Positions 33,761-41,980 of a stretch of DNA of 64,000 bases are shown here, piece by piece (position 1 is the first letter of the stretch; each line of letters begins with the position of its first letter). The notes below the pieces were generated by a model that was not told the origin of the DNA, did no database searches, and saw only the letters and a list, made by a program, of their open reading frames with translations. The translations under genes were made by a program, and so were the position numbers. The stretch is from Aeromicrobium endophyticum (GTDB lineage Bacteria; Actinomycetota; Actinomycetes; Propionibacteriales; Nocardioidaceae): contig NZ_QUBR01000001.1 of assembly GCF_003586285.1 (NCBI RefSeq), positions 1,791,373 through 1,855,372 on the forward strand, in the 5' to 3' direction.

Positions 33761-34303
33761 TCAGGCGACCGGCTCGACCGAGGTCGCGCCGGTGTCGAGG
33801 TTGTGCGTGACGGTGACGACGTCGCCGTTCGGCTTGGTCGCCTTGTACGTCTCGATCCGCGGGGCGCCGGCCTGTGCGGGTGCGACCTTGGCCGCCTCAC
33901 CGACCTTGACCACGGCGTTGACCGTGAGGTTCCCGCCCTTGGCCGCCGCGCCCTTGTCGGGGGCCGCGGACGACGCGATCTCCGAGGCGTCGGTCGTGTC
34001 GGCAGGTCCGTCGCCGGGGGCGGTGACCGACGGGGCGTCCAGGTGCGAGTCGAGAGTCGTGGTGCCCTTCTCGTCCGTGGCGTCGTCGGCCGCCGTCTCC
34101 GCGGCGGCGTCGTCGGACTCCGCCTTGCCGGCGTCGCCCGTGGCGGCGTCGGCCGCGGGCTTCGCGCTGCCGCCATCGGACTTCGCCTTGTCGGCGTCGT
34201 ACCGGGCGACGGCGTCGCGCTTCTCGTCTGCGGTGCCCTCGACGGGCAGGTTGCGGTCCTTCAGGGCCTGCTCGAGGTCCGCGCCGGTGAGCTTGTCACT
34301 CAT
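33761..34303 (-). CDS. Capsid-adjacent protein with SAP/Rho-N-like N-terminus
   Basis: 180 aa from ATG 34303 (AAGGAG 7 nt upstream). Residues about 5-36 (LTGADLEQALKDRNLPVEG...RDAVARYDADK) form a helix-extension-helix like SAP/Rho-N motifs; a long Ala/Asp/Lys low-complexity linker (about 40-125) follows; the last ~50 residues (NLTVNAVVKVGEAA..., TVTHNLDTGATSVEPVA) look like a beta domain. May be a head decoration or fibre protein. Directly follows the capsid gene. Confidence 0.6.
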   Translation of the reverse strand: MSDKLTGADLEQALKDRNLPVEGTADEKRDAVARYDADKAKSDGGSAKPAADAATGDAGKAESDDAAAETAADDATDEKGTTTLDSHLDAPSVTAPGDGPADTTDASEIASSAAPDKGAAAKGGNLTVNAVVKVGEAAKVAPAQAGAPRIETYKATKPNGDVVTVTHNLDTGATSVEPVA

Positions 34304-34380
34304 GTCGTGCTCCTTCTGCTGATGTGGTGATGCGGGGAGTGCTGGGGGCACACCGTCGAGGCGCGCCCCCAGCGGGACGG

Positions 34381-35325
34381 TCAGAGGTTGCGGATACCTC
34401 GGATGCGGGCAGCAGCCTTGCCGCCGAACGTCGCGACGCCGCAGTAGAACTCGAGGCGGTGACGGTAGGCGGGCTTCTCCTGCAGCTGGCCGAGGTCTTC
34501 GACCTCGACACCGCCGTTGGTCAGGCCGGTGACGGCCTGGTCGCCCTCGTCCTCGCCGAACTTCACGACGTAGATCGACGAGGCATCGGTCGCCGTTCCC
34601 TGCGTCTCGGTCTGGCCGATGATGGATCCGCCGGCCGCGGTCATGCCGATGTCGAGCACGGGGATCCCGTTGTAGACCAGGACCCGCTTGCCGCTGAGAT
34701 CCTCCTTGAAGATGTCGGTACCGCCGAGGCGGCGACCAGCGGACCGGATGCGTCCCTGGATGCCGCTGTTGACGTAGATGGCACCGTTGGCCCCGTTGAT
34801 GCCCGGGACGGCGGCGATGCCGGCGTCGAGGACGTCGAAGAAGTCGTGCCCGCCGGCGATGACGCCCATGCCGTTGGTGGCGGCGTCGATGACCTGCGAA
34901 CCGACGAGGCGCTTCTTCAGGCCGTCGAAGCCCTTGGGGTCCACGGCCACGTCACCGTTGATGAAGTGGTCCTGGAACTTGTAGGACGCAGCCTTGATCT
35001 TCATGCCGAGCTGGACGGCGCGCTGGTCGTTCAGGTTGCCGCGCGTCTTGACGATGAAGCGGTCGACGTCGGCGTCGCCGCCGAGGATCGACAGCGTCTC
35101 GGTGGCCTGCACGACGGTGCCGGTCGACTCGACGTAGGCCTCGTTGACCGAGCGGAAGGCGACGCCGGGGAGCGTGGCCTCCTTGTTGTAGGCGTAGGCG
35201 TTGCCCTCGATGTCCATGAGGGGGATCCGGTCGAGGACCGAGGACTCCTGCACGAACGTCTCGAGGACGCCGCGCTGCAGATCGTCCTGCGAGAGCACAG
35301 CCGCCTGGGCGAGTGTCACTGCCAT
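34381..35325 (-). CDS. Major capsid protein (HK97 fold)
   Basis: 314 aa with AAGGAG before ATG 35325. LETFVQESSVLDRIPLMDI at the N-terminus, GVAFRSVNEAYVESTGTVVQATETLSILGGDADVDRFIVKT (E-loop/P-domain region), and GAIYVNSGIQGRIRSA, VLVYNGIPVLDIGMTAAGGS and RLEFYCGVATFGGKAAARI in the A-domain are standard for actinophage capsid proteins. Follows the scaffold gene. No delta-domain protease gene is seen, consistent with a separate scaffold. Confidence 0.9.
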   Translation of the reverse strand: MAVTLAQAAVLSQDDLQRGVLETFVQESSVLDRIPLMDIEGNAYAYNKEATLPGVAFRSVNEAYVESTGTVVQATETLSILGGDADVDRFIVKTRGNLNDQRAVQLGMKIKAASYKFQDHFINGDVAVDPKGFDGLKKRLVGSQVIDAATNGMGVIAGGHDFFDVLDAGIAAVPGINGANGAIYVNSGIQGRIRSAGRRLGGTDIFKEDLSGKRVLVYNGIPVLDIGMTAAGGSIIGQTETQGTATDASSIYVVKFGEDEGDQAVTGLTNGGVEVEDLGQLQEKPAYRHRLEFYCGVATFGGKAAARIRGIRNL

Positions 35326-35372
35326 GGTTGTTTCTCCTTCGGATGGGCGCTCGCAGAACGGTTCTGGAGTCG

Positions 35373-36047
35373 CTACTTCGTCTTGCTGGTCGCGGCGATC
35401 GCCGACTTGATGCGGGCGCGCCCGGGCGCGACGGTCGGCGCACCGTCGCCACCAGTGCCGCCGATGCCGGCGTCCTGGTGGGTGGTCGTGCTCTTGCCGT
35501 CGTCGAACAGGTACGCCTTGTTCTTCTTCAGGTCGTCCAGGAGCTTCTGAAGCGCCTTGGAGTCGACCTCCCCGTCGTCCACCTCGATGTCCTCGAGGTC
35601 TCCTCCGAGCTGAGCGATCGCATCGCGCGGATCGCGCATCTTGGCCGTCGCGGCCAGGGCGCGAAGCTCGGCCTTGACGAGTCGCGAATTGTTCGCCGCG
35701 TCGGCCTCGGCCCGGCCGGCCTTCTTGGCCTCGTCGAGCTTCTTCTCGTCCTCGGACTTGTCGCGGTTGCGCAGGGCCTCCGCGGCGTCCTCGGCTCTCT
35801 TGGCCCGCTTCTCAGCGGCCTTGCGGGCGTCGCGCTCCTCCTGGAGCGCCTTCTTTCCAGCGTCGCCGAGCTTCTCGTCGTCGCCGCCGTCACCACCGGA
35901 TCCGTCGTCGGAGCCAGCGTCGCCGCCGTCACCACCGCCGTCCTCGGAGCCGCCGCCGATCGGGTAGCGGGCCCGACCGTGCTTGTCGACGAACAGCGGC
36001 ACGTCGTAACGAGTGCCGGTGGACGGGTGGTTGAGTGTGTTCTTCAT
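35373..36047 (-). CDS. Scaffolding protein
   Basis: 224 aa, GGAGG before ATG 36047. Gly/Asp-rich segment (about 30-57) followed by a long Ala/Lys/Glu coiled coil (KKALQEERDARKAAEKRAKRAEDAAE...) and a basic C-terminus (APGRARIKSAIAATSKTK). This composition and its place directly before the capsid gene are typical of siphovirus scaffolds. Confidence 0.85.
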   Translation of the reverse strand: MKNTLNHPSTGTRYDVPLFVDKHGRARYPIGGGSEDGGGDGGDAGSDDGSGGDGGDDEKLGDAGKKALQEERDARKAAEKRAKRAEDAAEALRNRDKSEDEKKLDEAKKAGRAEADAANNSRLVKAELRALAATAKMRDPRDAIAQLGGDLEDIEVDDGEVDSKALQKLLDDLKKNKAYLFDDGKSTTTHQDAGIGGTGGDGAPTVAPGRARIKSAIAATSKTK

Positions 36048-36103
36048 GGGTCCTCCATCGCGGGGGATAAGCCGGCAGCCTCGCGCTGTCGGAAGATTGG
36101 GGC

Positions 36104-37093
36104 CTACGTCGTTGCGCCGCGCTCGGCGCGGCGCTCGGCGCGGCGCTCGCGAGCTCTAGCGGCCCGGTCGGCGCGACGACGCTCGGCGATGAGTGTGCGA
36201 CCTCGCGCGGCAGCGTCGTTGTCGACGATGTATCCGTAGAGACGCAGCATCCGTTGAGCTTCGGCGCGGTCCGCGGCTCGAAGCAGGATCGACTCGGGCA
36301 TCAGACGACCTTGCACGTCGCCGTTCCGGCGTAGCCCGCGCTGCTGCTGGTAGGCGAGTCCGCGACGGGTGGTGCCTTCGGTCGTTCGCAGGATGCCGCG
36401 CGCATCGATCTTGATGGGGCTGACGCCTGCAACCTGCATCCCTGCAGTGACGCGCCGAGCGTTCACAACCTGCGTCGGGTCAGCCCCAAGACGGATCGAC
36501 TCGGCACCGGCCTTGGTGAACACCTTGTCCTGCTCCGGGCCGGTGAGGCTGTCGAAGTACGCGCTGGGGTCGGTCGTCAGATCCCCCGAGAGTGACTCAG
36601 TCGAGGGGATATGCCGGCAGTCGCACCGGGGGTGCCGCTGGAATCCCTCGTTGTAGCGGAAGAACTTCCCGGCGAGGATGGCACACCTTGAACACGACGG
36701 CGGGTTGAGCATCCGGACGTAGCCGATGTGTGGGCGCGCGGCGATCGACACCGACGCGGCTTGCCGAGCGGCGTCCTGCACCTGCGTCACGACCATCATG
36801 TCCAGGGCGTCGGGAGTCGCGGCTTGCAGCAGCAGCGACTCCAGTGGACGGCCGTCACTGGCAGTGCCGGAGAACGACGCCGCTGCGATCTGTCCGACCG
36901 GCGGCGCGGAGATGTCCTGCTCCTCGAGCATCGGGTCGATCGACTCAAGTGCGTCTCGCGCAGCCAGCAGCTGCAGCGCCGCGACGATCCGGGCGAGCTC
37001 GACAGTCGAGACTCCCGAGCGGCGACCAGCCACGAGCGCCGCAGCGGTGAACTGCTGCTGACGTTCGTAGTGCTCAACTGCCGACTGCAGCAT
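36104..37093 (-). CDS. MuF-like minor head / capsid maturation protein
   Basis: 329 aa from ATG 37093, fixed by AGGAGG 6 nt upstream. The diagnostic block is PPSCSRCAILAGKFFRYNEGFQRHPRCDCRHIP, with four Cys and a His as in actinophage MuF-like proteins. N-terminus is helical (LQSAVEHYERQQQFTAAAL); C-terminus ends in a run of Arg-rich RRADRAARARERRAERRAER repeats. Overlaps the portal gene 3' end. No toxin domain is visible after the MuF region. Confidence 0.82.
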   Translation of the reverse strand: MLQSAVEHYERQQQFTAAALVAGRRSGVSTVELARIVAALQLLAARDALESIDPMLEEQDISAPPVGQIAAASFSGTASDGRPLESLLLQAATPDALDMMVVTQVQDAARQAASVSIAARPHIGYVRMLNPPSCSRCAILAGKFFRYNEGFQRHPRCDCRHIPSTESLSGDLTTDPSAYFDSLTGPEQDKVFTKAGAESIRLGADPTQVVNARRVTAGMQVAGVSPIKIDARGILRTTEGTTRRGLAYQQQRGLRRNGDVQGRLMPESILLRAADRAEAQRMLRLYGYIVDNDAAARGRTLIAERRRADRAARARERRAERRAERGATT

Positions 37094-38555
37094 CGCCAGC
37101 CTCCTGCGGTCGACCAGCAACCGGCCGAAGCAGACCGCTCAGCAGCGCGTCGTCGGACTCCTCGGCCAGCTGATCCATCCAGGTCTCGACCTTGGTCTGG
37201 GTCGCGCCGGGGATCATCTCGAACGCGGACCGTCGCGGGAAACCGATGCTGATGAGCTTGACGACGGCGTCGACGACCTGCGCGAACGAGCGGACCTCTC
37301 CGTCACCCCAGATCACCTCGGACGCGACATCAGCGGTGTCCTCGCCGGCGGCCCGGGCCGCCAGGATGGCCATCTGCTCGTGAGACTCGCCAGTGGCCTG
37401 CTGAATGTCGTCGATGAGTGCCTGCAGCGTCGACTCAGCGCCAGCCATCGCGTCACCGGACAGATTCGCCATCTTGTTCAGCTGGTACTGCGGCGGGATA
37501 TGGCCGGTGGCGAAGAACGTGGTCAAGAACGAGTCGAAGACGTCGATGTAGTTCTTCAGGTTGGACTCGGCCAGGTCGAAGACCTTCGTGTCGGCGCCCG
37601 GGAACACCAAGGCTCGATCGACGCCGACCCGCCCAGGCGTCGACAGCATCGGCATCGGCTGACCCTGGGCATCAAGCCTGATGGTGTTGTCGGAGTTCCG
37701 CTGCCATAGGATCTGGCCGGTCTCGTCCTTCAGCACCGGGTCGTAGCCGACGAACACGCGCTGCCGGTACGCCGAGAACTGCATCGCGAGCAGCGTGTTG
37801 AACCGGATCGTGTTGAGGGCGTCCTGCTGAGGCATCAACGGAGTGATCGACGGGTGCAGCTTGCCGTCGGCATCGTCGTTCAAGCTGTACGGGACGAACG
37901 GGACGTCTTCCAGATCGTGGGTGCCATCGGCGTCGAACTTCCACGAGCCGGCGCCGTTTTCGCGGATCCACCGCGACCAGGTGCCGTCGTCGTACACCCA
38001 GCCGAACTGCCGCGACGACGAGATGTTGACGCCAGCGGGCAGCGCGATCGACGTCGGCATGCGGAGGCGCTCGGTGTACGTCTTGACCGCCCACAGGATG
38101 CGAGTCGGATCCTGAGGGTCGAGCTCGAGGTGGACGCGCTTGCCGTTCTCGACACGGACGATCGGCCGCTTCTTGTTGGCCTGGTTCATCCACACGCCGG
38201 TGAGGCCCATGTCGTGGACCATCATCGGCTCGTAGATCTTGCGCTGCTGTCGGTCGAGCTTGTTGGCCTGCCAGACGTCACGCCAGAACGCCTTGTCTGG
38301 CTCCTGCTTCGTCGCGCTGCCGCGGGTGAATCCGTCAACGGCAATCCGCTGGATCGGAGCGCGCATGGCGATCTCGAGCACGTTCGCCTTGGCCTGGTCC
38401 TGCAGCTCCTGGTACTCCTCGTTGACACCCTGCGGTGCATACGGGTCGTCCTGGTCGCCGCGGAAGTAGTCCTCGCGGCGCTCCCACGGCTTGGTCTTCT
38501 TCTCGATCTCGGCGATGCCGATGGTGAGCCTGTCGAGGGCGGTCCTTTGGTCCAT
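37074..38555 (-). CDS. Portal protein (SPP1 gp6-like)
   Basis: 493 aa from ATG 38555. RREDYFRGDQDDPYAP at the N-terminus, NVLEIAMRAPIQRIAVDGF, WQANKLDRQQRKIYEPMMVHD, PSITPLMPQQDALNTIRFN, and IPPQYQLNKMANLSGDAMAGAES are typical of actinophage portals. Forms the dodecameric DNA gate at one capsid vertex. Between TerL and the MuF-like gene. Confidence 0.92.
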   Translation of the reverse strand: MDQRTALDRLTIGIAEIEKKTKPWERREDYFRGDQDDPYAPQGVNEEYQELQDQAKANVLEIAMRAPIQRIAVDGFTRGSATKQEPDKAFWRDVWQANKLDRQQRKIYEPMMVHDMGLTGVWMNQANKKRPIVRVENGKRVHLELDPQDPTRILWAVKTYTERLRMPTSIALPAGVNISSSRQFGWVYDDGTWSRWIRENGAGSWKFDADGTHDLEDVPFVPYSLNDDADGKLHPSITPLMPQQDALNTIRFNTLLAMQFSAYRQRVFVGYDPVLKDETGQILWQRNSDNTIRLDAQGQPMPMLSTPGRVGVDRALVFPGADTKVFDLAESNLKNYIDVFDSFLTTFFATGHIPPQYQLNKMANLSGDAMAGAESTLQALIDDIQQATGESHEQMAILAARAAGEDTADVASEVIWGDGEVRSFAQVVDAVVKLISIGFPRRSAFEMIPGATQTKVETWMDQLAEESDDALLSGLLRPVAGRPQEAGDAAVGS

Positions 38556-38571
38556 GGCCGTCCTCTCTGGG

Positions 38572-39219
38572 TCAGTTGAAGCCGTACATGCGAGTCGAGA
38601 TCTGCTTGCCCTTGCTTGGCAGCGCCCAGCCCTCGGCTCGCATGTCCGCGGCGGCCTCATGGCACAGAACCGTCGTCATCGCGACGTCGATCTTCTGTGT
38701 CAGGGACGGTTTGCCGAGGATGTACCGATCTGCGGTCTTCGCGATCTTGCGCGCGTTGCCCATGTGGGTCGAGGTGATCGGGCAACCGTCGTGGGTGATG
38801 CCACCCGTGGCGAGGTCGGCCTCAAACCGGCGCAGCGCCGGGTACATGCGGTTGACGATGTTCGTCGGCCAGGGGATGAACACGTCGGGACCGTGCTTCT
38901 GGTCCCACTCCTCGATCTCGGTCGAGTAGTCCATCTCGTCGTGGAAGCCGGGGTCACAGTAGGCGCGCATCACCTTGTAGGTCCGGCAGATCTCGTCCCA
39001 GGCGACGTGCACCTGATCGCGGGGGATCCGGTGGCCGGGCCACTCGGCCGGATTCCAGATCGTCGGTCGCTGGTCGGGGCCGTAGCGGGGCGTGAAGATG
39101 AGGCCCTCGCGAGTCTCGAGCTTGATGGCCGTCCAGTCGTCGTTCTCCGACCCGTCGAACCCTGCGCAGACGCTCGTACCGCGCGGCGGGGGCGGGAGCC
39201 ACACCTCATCGGCCGGCAT
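38572..39219 (-). CDS. terL: Terminase large subunit, nuclease half (split from ATPase half)
   Basis: 215 aa. Holds the RNase H-like nuclease: GFDGSENDDWTAI (first catalytic Asp), YCDPGFHDEMD, and DGCPITSTHMGNARKI, and ends QISTRMYGFN. It is the C-terminal half of a terminase whose ATPase half ends 14 bp inside this frame. The ATG at 39219 lacks a clear ribosome binding site, so it may be expressed only by a +1 shift or by reinitiation, or be inactive. Confidence 0.85.
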   Translation of the reverse strand: MPADEVWLPPPPRGTSVCAGFDGSENDDWTAIKLETREGLIFTPRYGPDQRPTIWNPAEWPGHRIPRDQVHVAWDEICRTYKVMRAYCDPGFHDEMDYSTEIEEWDQKHGPDVFIPWPTNIVNRMYPALRRFEADLATGGITHDGCPITSTHMGNARKIAKTADRYILGKPSLTQKIDVAMTTVLCHEAAADMRAEGWALPSKGKQISTRMYGFN

Positions 39220-40303
39220 ACGCGTTCGACCAGGTCAGGTCTTCGAGCCACGAGCCGGCGCCCTGCACCAGCCGGTTGCCGAAGAATCGTTCGGCCTGGG
39301 CGCGATCGTTCTCCATCAGCTCTGCCGCCTCAGCTTCGATCGAGTCGAGGCTCACCCACCAGGATCCCTCGTACACGTAGGCGTGGATCTTGTTGCGTGC
39401 GCGCTTGCTCGAGTACTTGAGCAGGTGGCCGTTGTCGTCTCGCAGCTCCTCGACGAGATCTGGGTTTCTGTAGAACCGGAAAACGTCGGTGCTTGACGAC
39501 TCGTAGGTCGTTTGCGCCACGCTGCCTTCGGTCGGGTCCCAGGCGTTCGTCGTCTCGATGGTGCGGCCACCCATGCCGGCAGCACCACGACGCTGGGTCT
39601 CGGCGACCGTCCGCATCTTGTTGCCCTTGGTGTACAGTCCGGCCTCGTCCTGAACGGCGAAGCTGATCGGGTTTCCCAGGCGGGCGCGCGCGGACGCGGT
39701 CACGATGTCGATGCGGTCAGTGTCCGGGTCGTCGCCGGCAGAATCGCCGACGATCCGCACGAACCCTTCGCGCACGAGCAGCAGATCCTTGAGCGGGCCC
39801 ATCGTGATCGAAGCGCGCAGCGGACCGAACAGGTTCGTGTCGACCTGGTCCTCGGATGTGGCCGTCAGCTGGATCAGCGGGGACGGCTGACGCATGCCTT
39901 TCGGCTCGCCGGCCGCGTAACGGAACGACCAGCCGCACGCGCATCCGTGGTCTTCGCAGTAGTACCGCTCGCCACGGCGCGCCCAGCCCGCGAACACAGT
40001 TGGTCCCACCGCCTCAGCGGCGGTGATCGCAGCCGACCACGGGCCCTTGCCGGTCTTCTGTGGCGCGACGATCTGCGAGCGGCGGTACACGAACGCCTGG
40101 TTCAGCAGCGGGCGCTTGGGGATCCACTCTGCGTCCGTCCGGACGCGGTAGTGGTTCGCGGTGCACCAGAACTGCCAGTCCGCCTGCTTGAACGCGTCGC
40201 CGCGCGCGAATCCTTGCGGCACGCGGCAGTGAGCTTCGATCCAGCCGTCGAGCAGGTGGCCGAGCGTCGGGAAGTCGACCGCGCCGACGCCGCTACTGCG
40301 CAT
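39206..40303 (-). CDS. terL: Terminase large subunit, ATPase half
   Basis: 365 aa from ATG 40303, overlapping TerS by 11 bp. Walker A-like APQKTGKG, Walker B AVQDEAGLY and coupling segment TTNAWDP are present. It stops at TGA 39206 just after SWLEDLTWSNAYAGR, where intact homologues run on into the nuclease domain. Reading 40303-38572 as one unit needs a one-base skip (1732 nt) and gives 576 aa, a normal TerL length, so this is either a +1 frameshift, a mutation or a sequencing error. Confidence 0.88.
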   Translation of the reverse strand: MRSSGVGAVDFPTLGHLLDGWIEAHCRVPQGFARGDAFKQADWQFWCTANHYRVRTDAEWIPKRPLLNQAFVYRRSQIVAPQKTGKGPWSAAITAAEAVGPTVFAGWARRGERYYCEDHGCACGWSFRYAAGEPKGMRQPSPLIQLTATSEDQVDTNLFGPLRASITMGPLKDLLLVREGFVRIVGDSAGDDPDTDRIDIVTASARARLGNPISFAVQDEAGLYTKGNKMRTVAETQRRGAAGMGGRTIETTNAWDPTEGSVAQTTYESSSTDVFRFYRNPDLVEELRDDNGHLLKYSSKRARNKIHAYVYEGSWWVSLDSIEAEAAELMENDRAQAERFFGNRLVQGAGSWLEDLTWSNAYAGR

Positions 40304-40850
40304 CGGGGACCGAGGACAGTCGGCGCTCCGGCTCGGGATCGTCGTCCTCGGACTCGTCGTCCCGCTCGGCCGACTTCTGCGCAACCTCGTCCGGAGCGAT
40401 CGCCCAACCGTTCTCGCGCATCCCTGCCGGTGTCAGCCCGATCTGATCGCGGTAGCGGTGCAGCTGCCCGACGAGAGCAGCGTTGGAGTCTGGCTCCTGC
40501 TCGATAACCGTCTTCAGCCGGCAGTACTCGCCGATGATCGGCCAGCGCCACGACTCGTTCGACCACGCGCATGCCTGGGGCGTCCGCCAGATGTCGCGCC
40601 ACACCGCGCGCTCCCGCTTCCGGAACACATCGGTGAGTTCTTCGTCGAAAACTTGGTACTTCTTCTTGTCCTCGAACTCCCACCGGTAGCGCCGCAGCTG
40701 GGGGAGTGGGAACGTCGGAACCTTCCCGTCGTAGCCCTCGTTGGGGAGCGCAGTCAGGTTGAACAATTGCCGGTCACTCCGGCCTGAACGGGGATCTTTC
40801 GCTGGGCCGGATCGGTTCCGGGCTCCGCCGTGACCAGCCATCCGAGCCAC
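40293..40850 (-). CDS. terS: Terminase small subunit
   Basis: 185 aa (possible later ATG at 40841). N-terminal AGHGGARNRSGPAKDP is the conserved start of actinophage P27/gp1-type small terminases; middle helices VWRDIWRTPQACAWSNESWRWPIIGEYCRLK; acidic C-terminus (AERDDESEDDDPEPERR). Recognises the packaging site. A 9-bp perfect hairpin lies 106 bp upstream. Confidence 0.88.
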   Translation of the reverse strand: MARMAGHGGARNRSGPAKDPRSGRSDRQLFNLTALPNEGYDGKVPTFPLPQLRRYRWEFEDKKKYQVFDEELTDVFRKRERAVWRDIWRTPQACAWSNESWRWPIIGEYCRLKTVIEQEPDSNAALVGQLHRYRDQIGLTPAGMRENGWAIAPDEVAQKSAERDDESEDDDPEPERRLSSVPDAQ

Positions 40851-40955
40851 CCCCTCAACGGCATCGCGCCGCGTTGGTTGGCCCCGGCATCGCGCCAGAA
40901 CCGAAAATCTTGAACCCTCCGCACCTCAGAGCGCCCTCCCCAGCGGTCCTCCTCA

Positions 40956-40976
40956 GGACCCCCTCCGAGGGGGTCC
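40956..40976. repeat. Perfect hairpin upstream of TerS
   Basis: GGACCCCCT (40956-40964) pairs with AGGGGGTCC (40968-40976) around CCG. It lies in the 135-bp gap between the small ORF and TerS, beside long C/G tracts. Could be part of the packaging (cos/pac) site or an attenuator. Confidence 0.5.
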
Positions 40977-40985
40977 CCCCCGGGG

Positions 40986-41153
40986 TCAGAGGTCGCGCTG
41001 AGGCAGGCCGAGAGCGTCAGGAACGGCCGGTGGAGCCTCGAAGCCGACGCGGTAGCCGGTGTGGTCCTCAATGTGCTCGGGGGCCTCAGAGGCGCCGTCT
41101 GACACGCTCAGCTCGAGCACCGTCACACCGAAGATGACCAGAGATATGTGCAT
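40986..41153 (-). CDS. 55-aa protein between HNH and TerS
   Basis: ATG 41153 shares its base with the HNH stop (TGATG). Starts with a hydrophobic stretch MHISLVIFGVTVLEL, then a polar, acidic tail (APEHIEDHTGYRVGFEAPP). Not recognised; coupling makes translation likely. Confidence 0.45.
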   Translation of the reverse strand: MHISLVIFGVTVLELSVSDGASEAPEHIEDHTGYRVGFEAPPAVPDALGLPQRDL

Positions 41154-41482
41154 CAGCCGCGCCCCTGTCGTCCTGCTGCTGCCAGGTTGCACGGCACACA
41201 CTCGGGGCCGCGGTACTTGGTGCGGTCGTGGTCATCGTGACCGAGGTGCCAGTTACGGCCGACCAGCACGGTGTCGCAGTCCGGCCGCCAGCACACAACG
41301 CGATCGCCGTGGTCGATCTTGGTCTGCCACGCTGCTCGCAGCTGGTCATGCGCTGCGCCGTAGCCGCGCGCTTGCCGAGTGCCACGCGCCTTGTCGCGCT
41401 GCCGCTCATGGTCGGGGCAACGGCTACGCCCTGCGTCGATGAGCTTGCCGCACCCTGACTGGATGCACACGCGCTTCGCCAC
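41153..41482 (-). CDS. HNH endonuclease next to terminase
   Basis: 109 aa from GTG 41482. Zinc-binding CxxxxCG...CPDH at the N-terminus, then CWRPDCDTVLVGRNWHLGHDDHDRTKYRGPECVPCNLAAA, a complete HNH (H-L-G-H...N) with Cys pairs. In many siphoviruses an HNH protein beside TerS/TerL is needed for terminase cleavage during packaging; this is the first gene of the late block. Confidence 0.85.
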   Translation of the reverse strand: MAKRVCIQSGCGKLIDAGRSRCPDHERQRDKARGTRQARGYGAAHDQLRAAWQTKIDHGDRVVCWRPDCDTVLVGRNWHLGHDDHDRTKYRGPECVPCNLAAAGRQGRG

Positions 41483-41512
41483 GAGATCACCTACTCGATC
41501 GCAGCATGACGA

Positions 41513-41542
41513 AGCCCCACTCACCTGATGGTGTGTGGGGCT
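41513..41542 (-). terminator. Hairpin between early and late modules
   Basis: AGCCCCAC pairs with GTGGGGCT, then after one T-T mismatch CACC pairs with GGTG around a TGAT loop (30 nt). Minus-strand transcripts from the early region meet it after the regulator gene ending at 41606. No strong U tract. Confidence 0.55.
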
Positions 41543-41581
41543 GAGTCGAGACGCTTGTCAGATCATGGAGAACACTACCGG

Positions 41582-41605
41582 CCGTTCGTGTAATTCGACG
41601 AACGG
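41582..41605. repeat. 8-bp inverted repeat directly after regulator gene
   Basis: CCGTTCGT and ACGAACGG separated by 8 bp, ending one base before the stop codon of the HTH gene. With the hairpin at 41513-41542 it frames the only ~120-bp gap between early and late genes. Either a terminator stem or an operator for late transcription. Confidence 0.5.
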
Positions 41606-41980
41606 TCAGTCGTCGCCGACGGTCGCGCGCACCACGTCGATCGGGTAGGTGAGCACGTACTCGACCCCGTCGTCGACCATCGCGTTGCACCCACCGGGCC
41701 CGCACACGAACACGGGGGAGGTCAGGCGATCGGTGTCCTGGTCGGTCGTGCGGAAGAACCACAGCGGGTGCACGCCGGTCAGCTCGGCCAGCGCCCGCAC
41801 CTGCACGAGACGCGGGTACCTAGTGCCCGCCTCCCACTCGTCCACCTCGGGTTCAGCCGCCTCGCATAGCCGGTCTACCTCAGGCCCCTGCAACCCAGCC
41901 CAGTCGAGCGCCTTCGTGATCCGGTACGGGACCAGGGCACCAGCACGCCACAGCAGGATGAGCAGCTCGTGATCGGTCAC
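41606..41980 (-). CDS. HTH-type protein, last gene of the early operon
   Basis: 124 aa, GTG overlapping the methyltransferase stop. ALDWAGLQGPEVDRLCEAAEPEVDEWEAGTRYPRLVQVRALAELTGVHPLWFF looks like an XRE-type helix-turn-helix followed by the 'RALAELTGVHPLWF' stretch seen in actinobacterial regulators; C-terminus has CGPGGCNAMV. As the last early gene before the late block, it may control late transcription. Confidence 0.6.
   Translation of the reverse strand: MTDHELLILLWRAGALVPYRITKALDWAGLQGPEVDRLCEAAEPEVDEWEAGTRYPRLVQVRALAELTGVHPLWFFRTTDQDTDRLTSPVFVCGPGGCNAMVDDGVEYVLTYPIDVVRATVGDD

Noticed and set aside
34324..35550. 408-aa plus-strand frame opposite the capsid gene
   Set aside because: Antisense shadow of a well-supported capsid gene.
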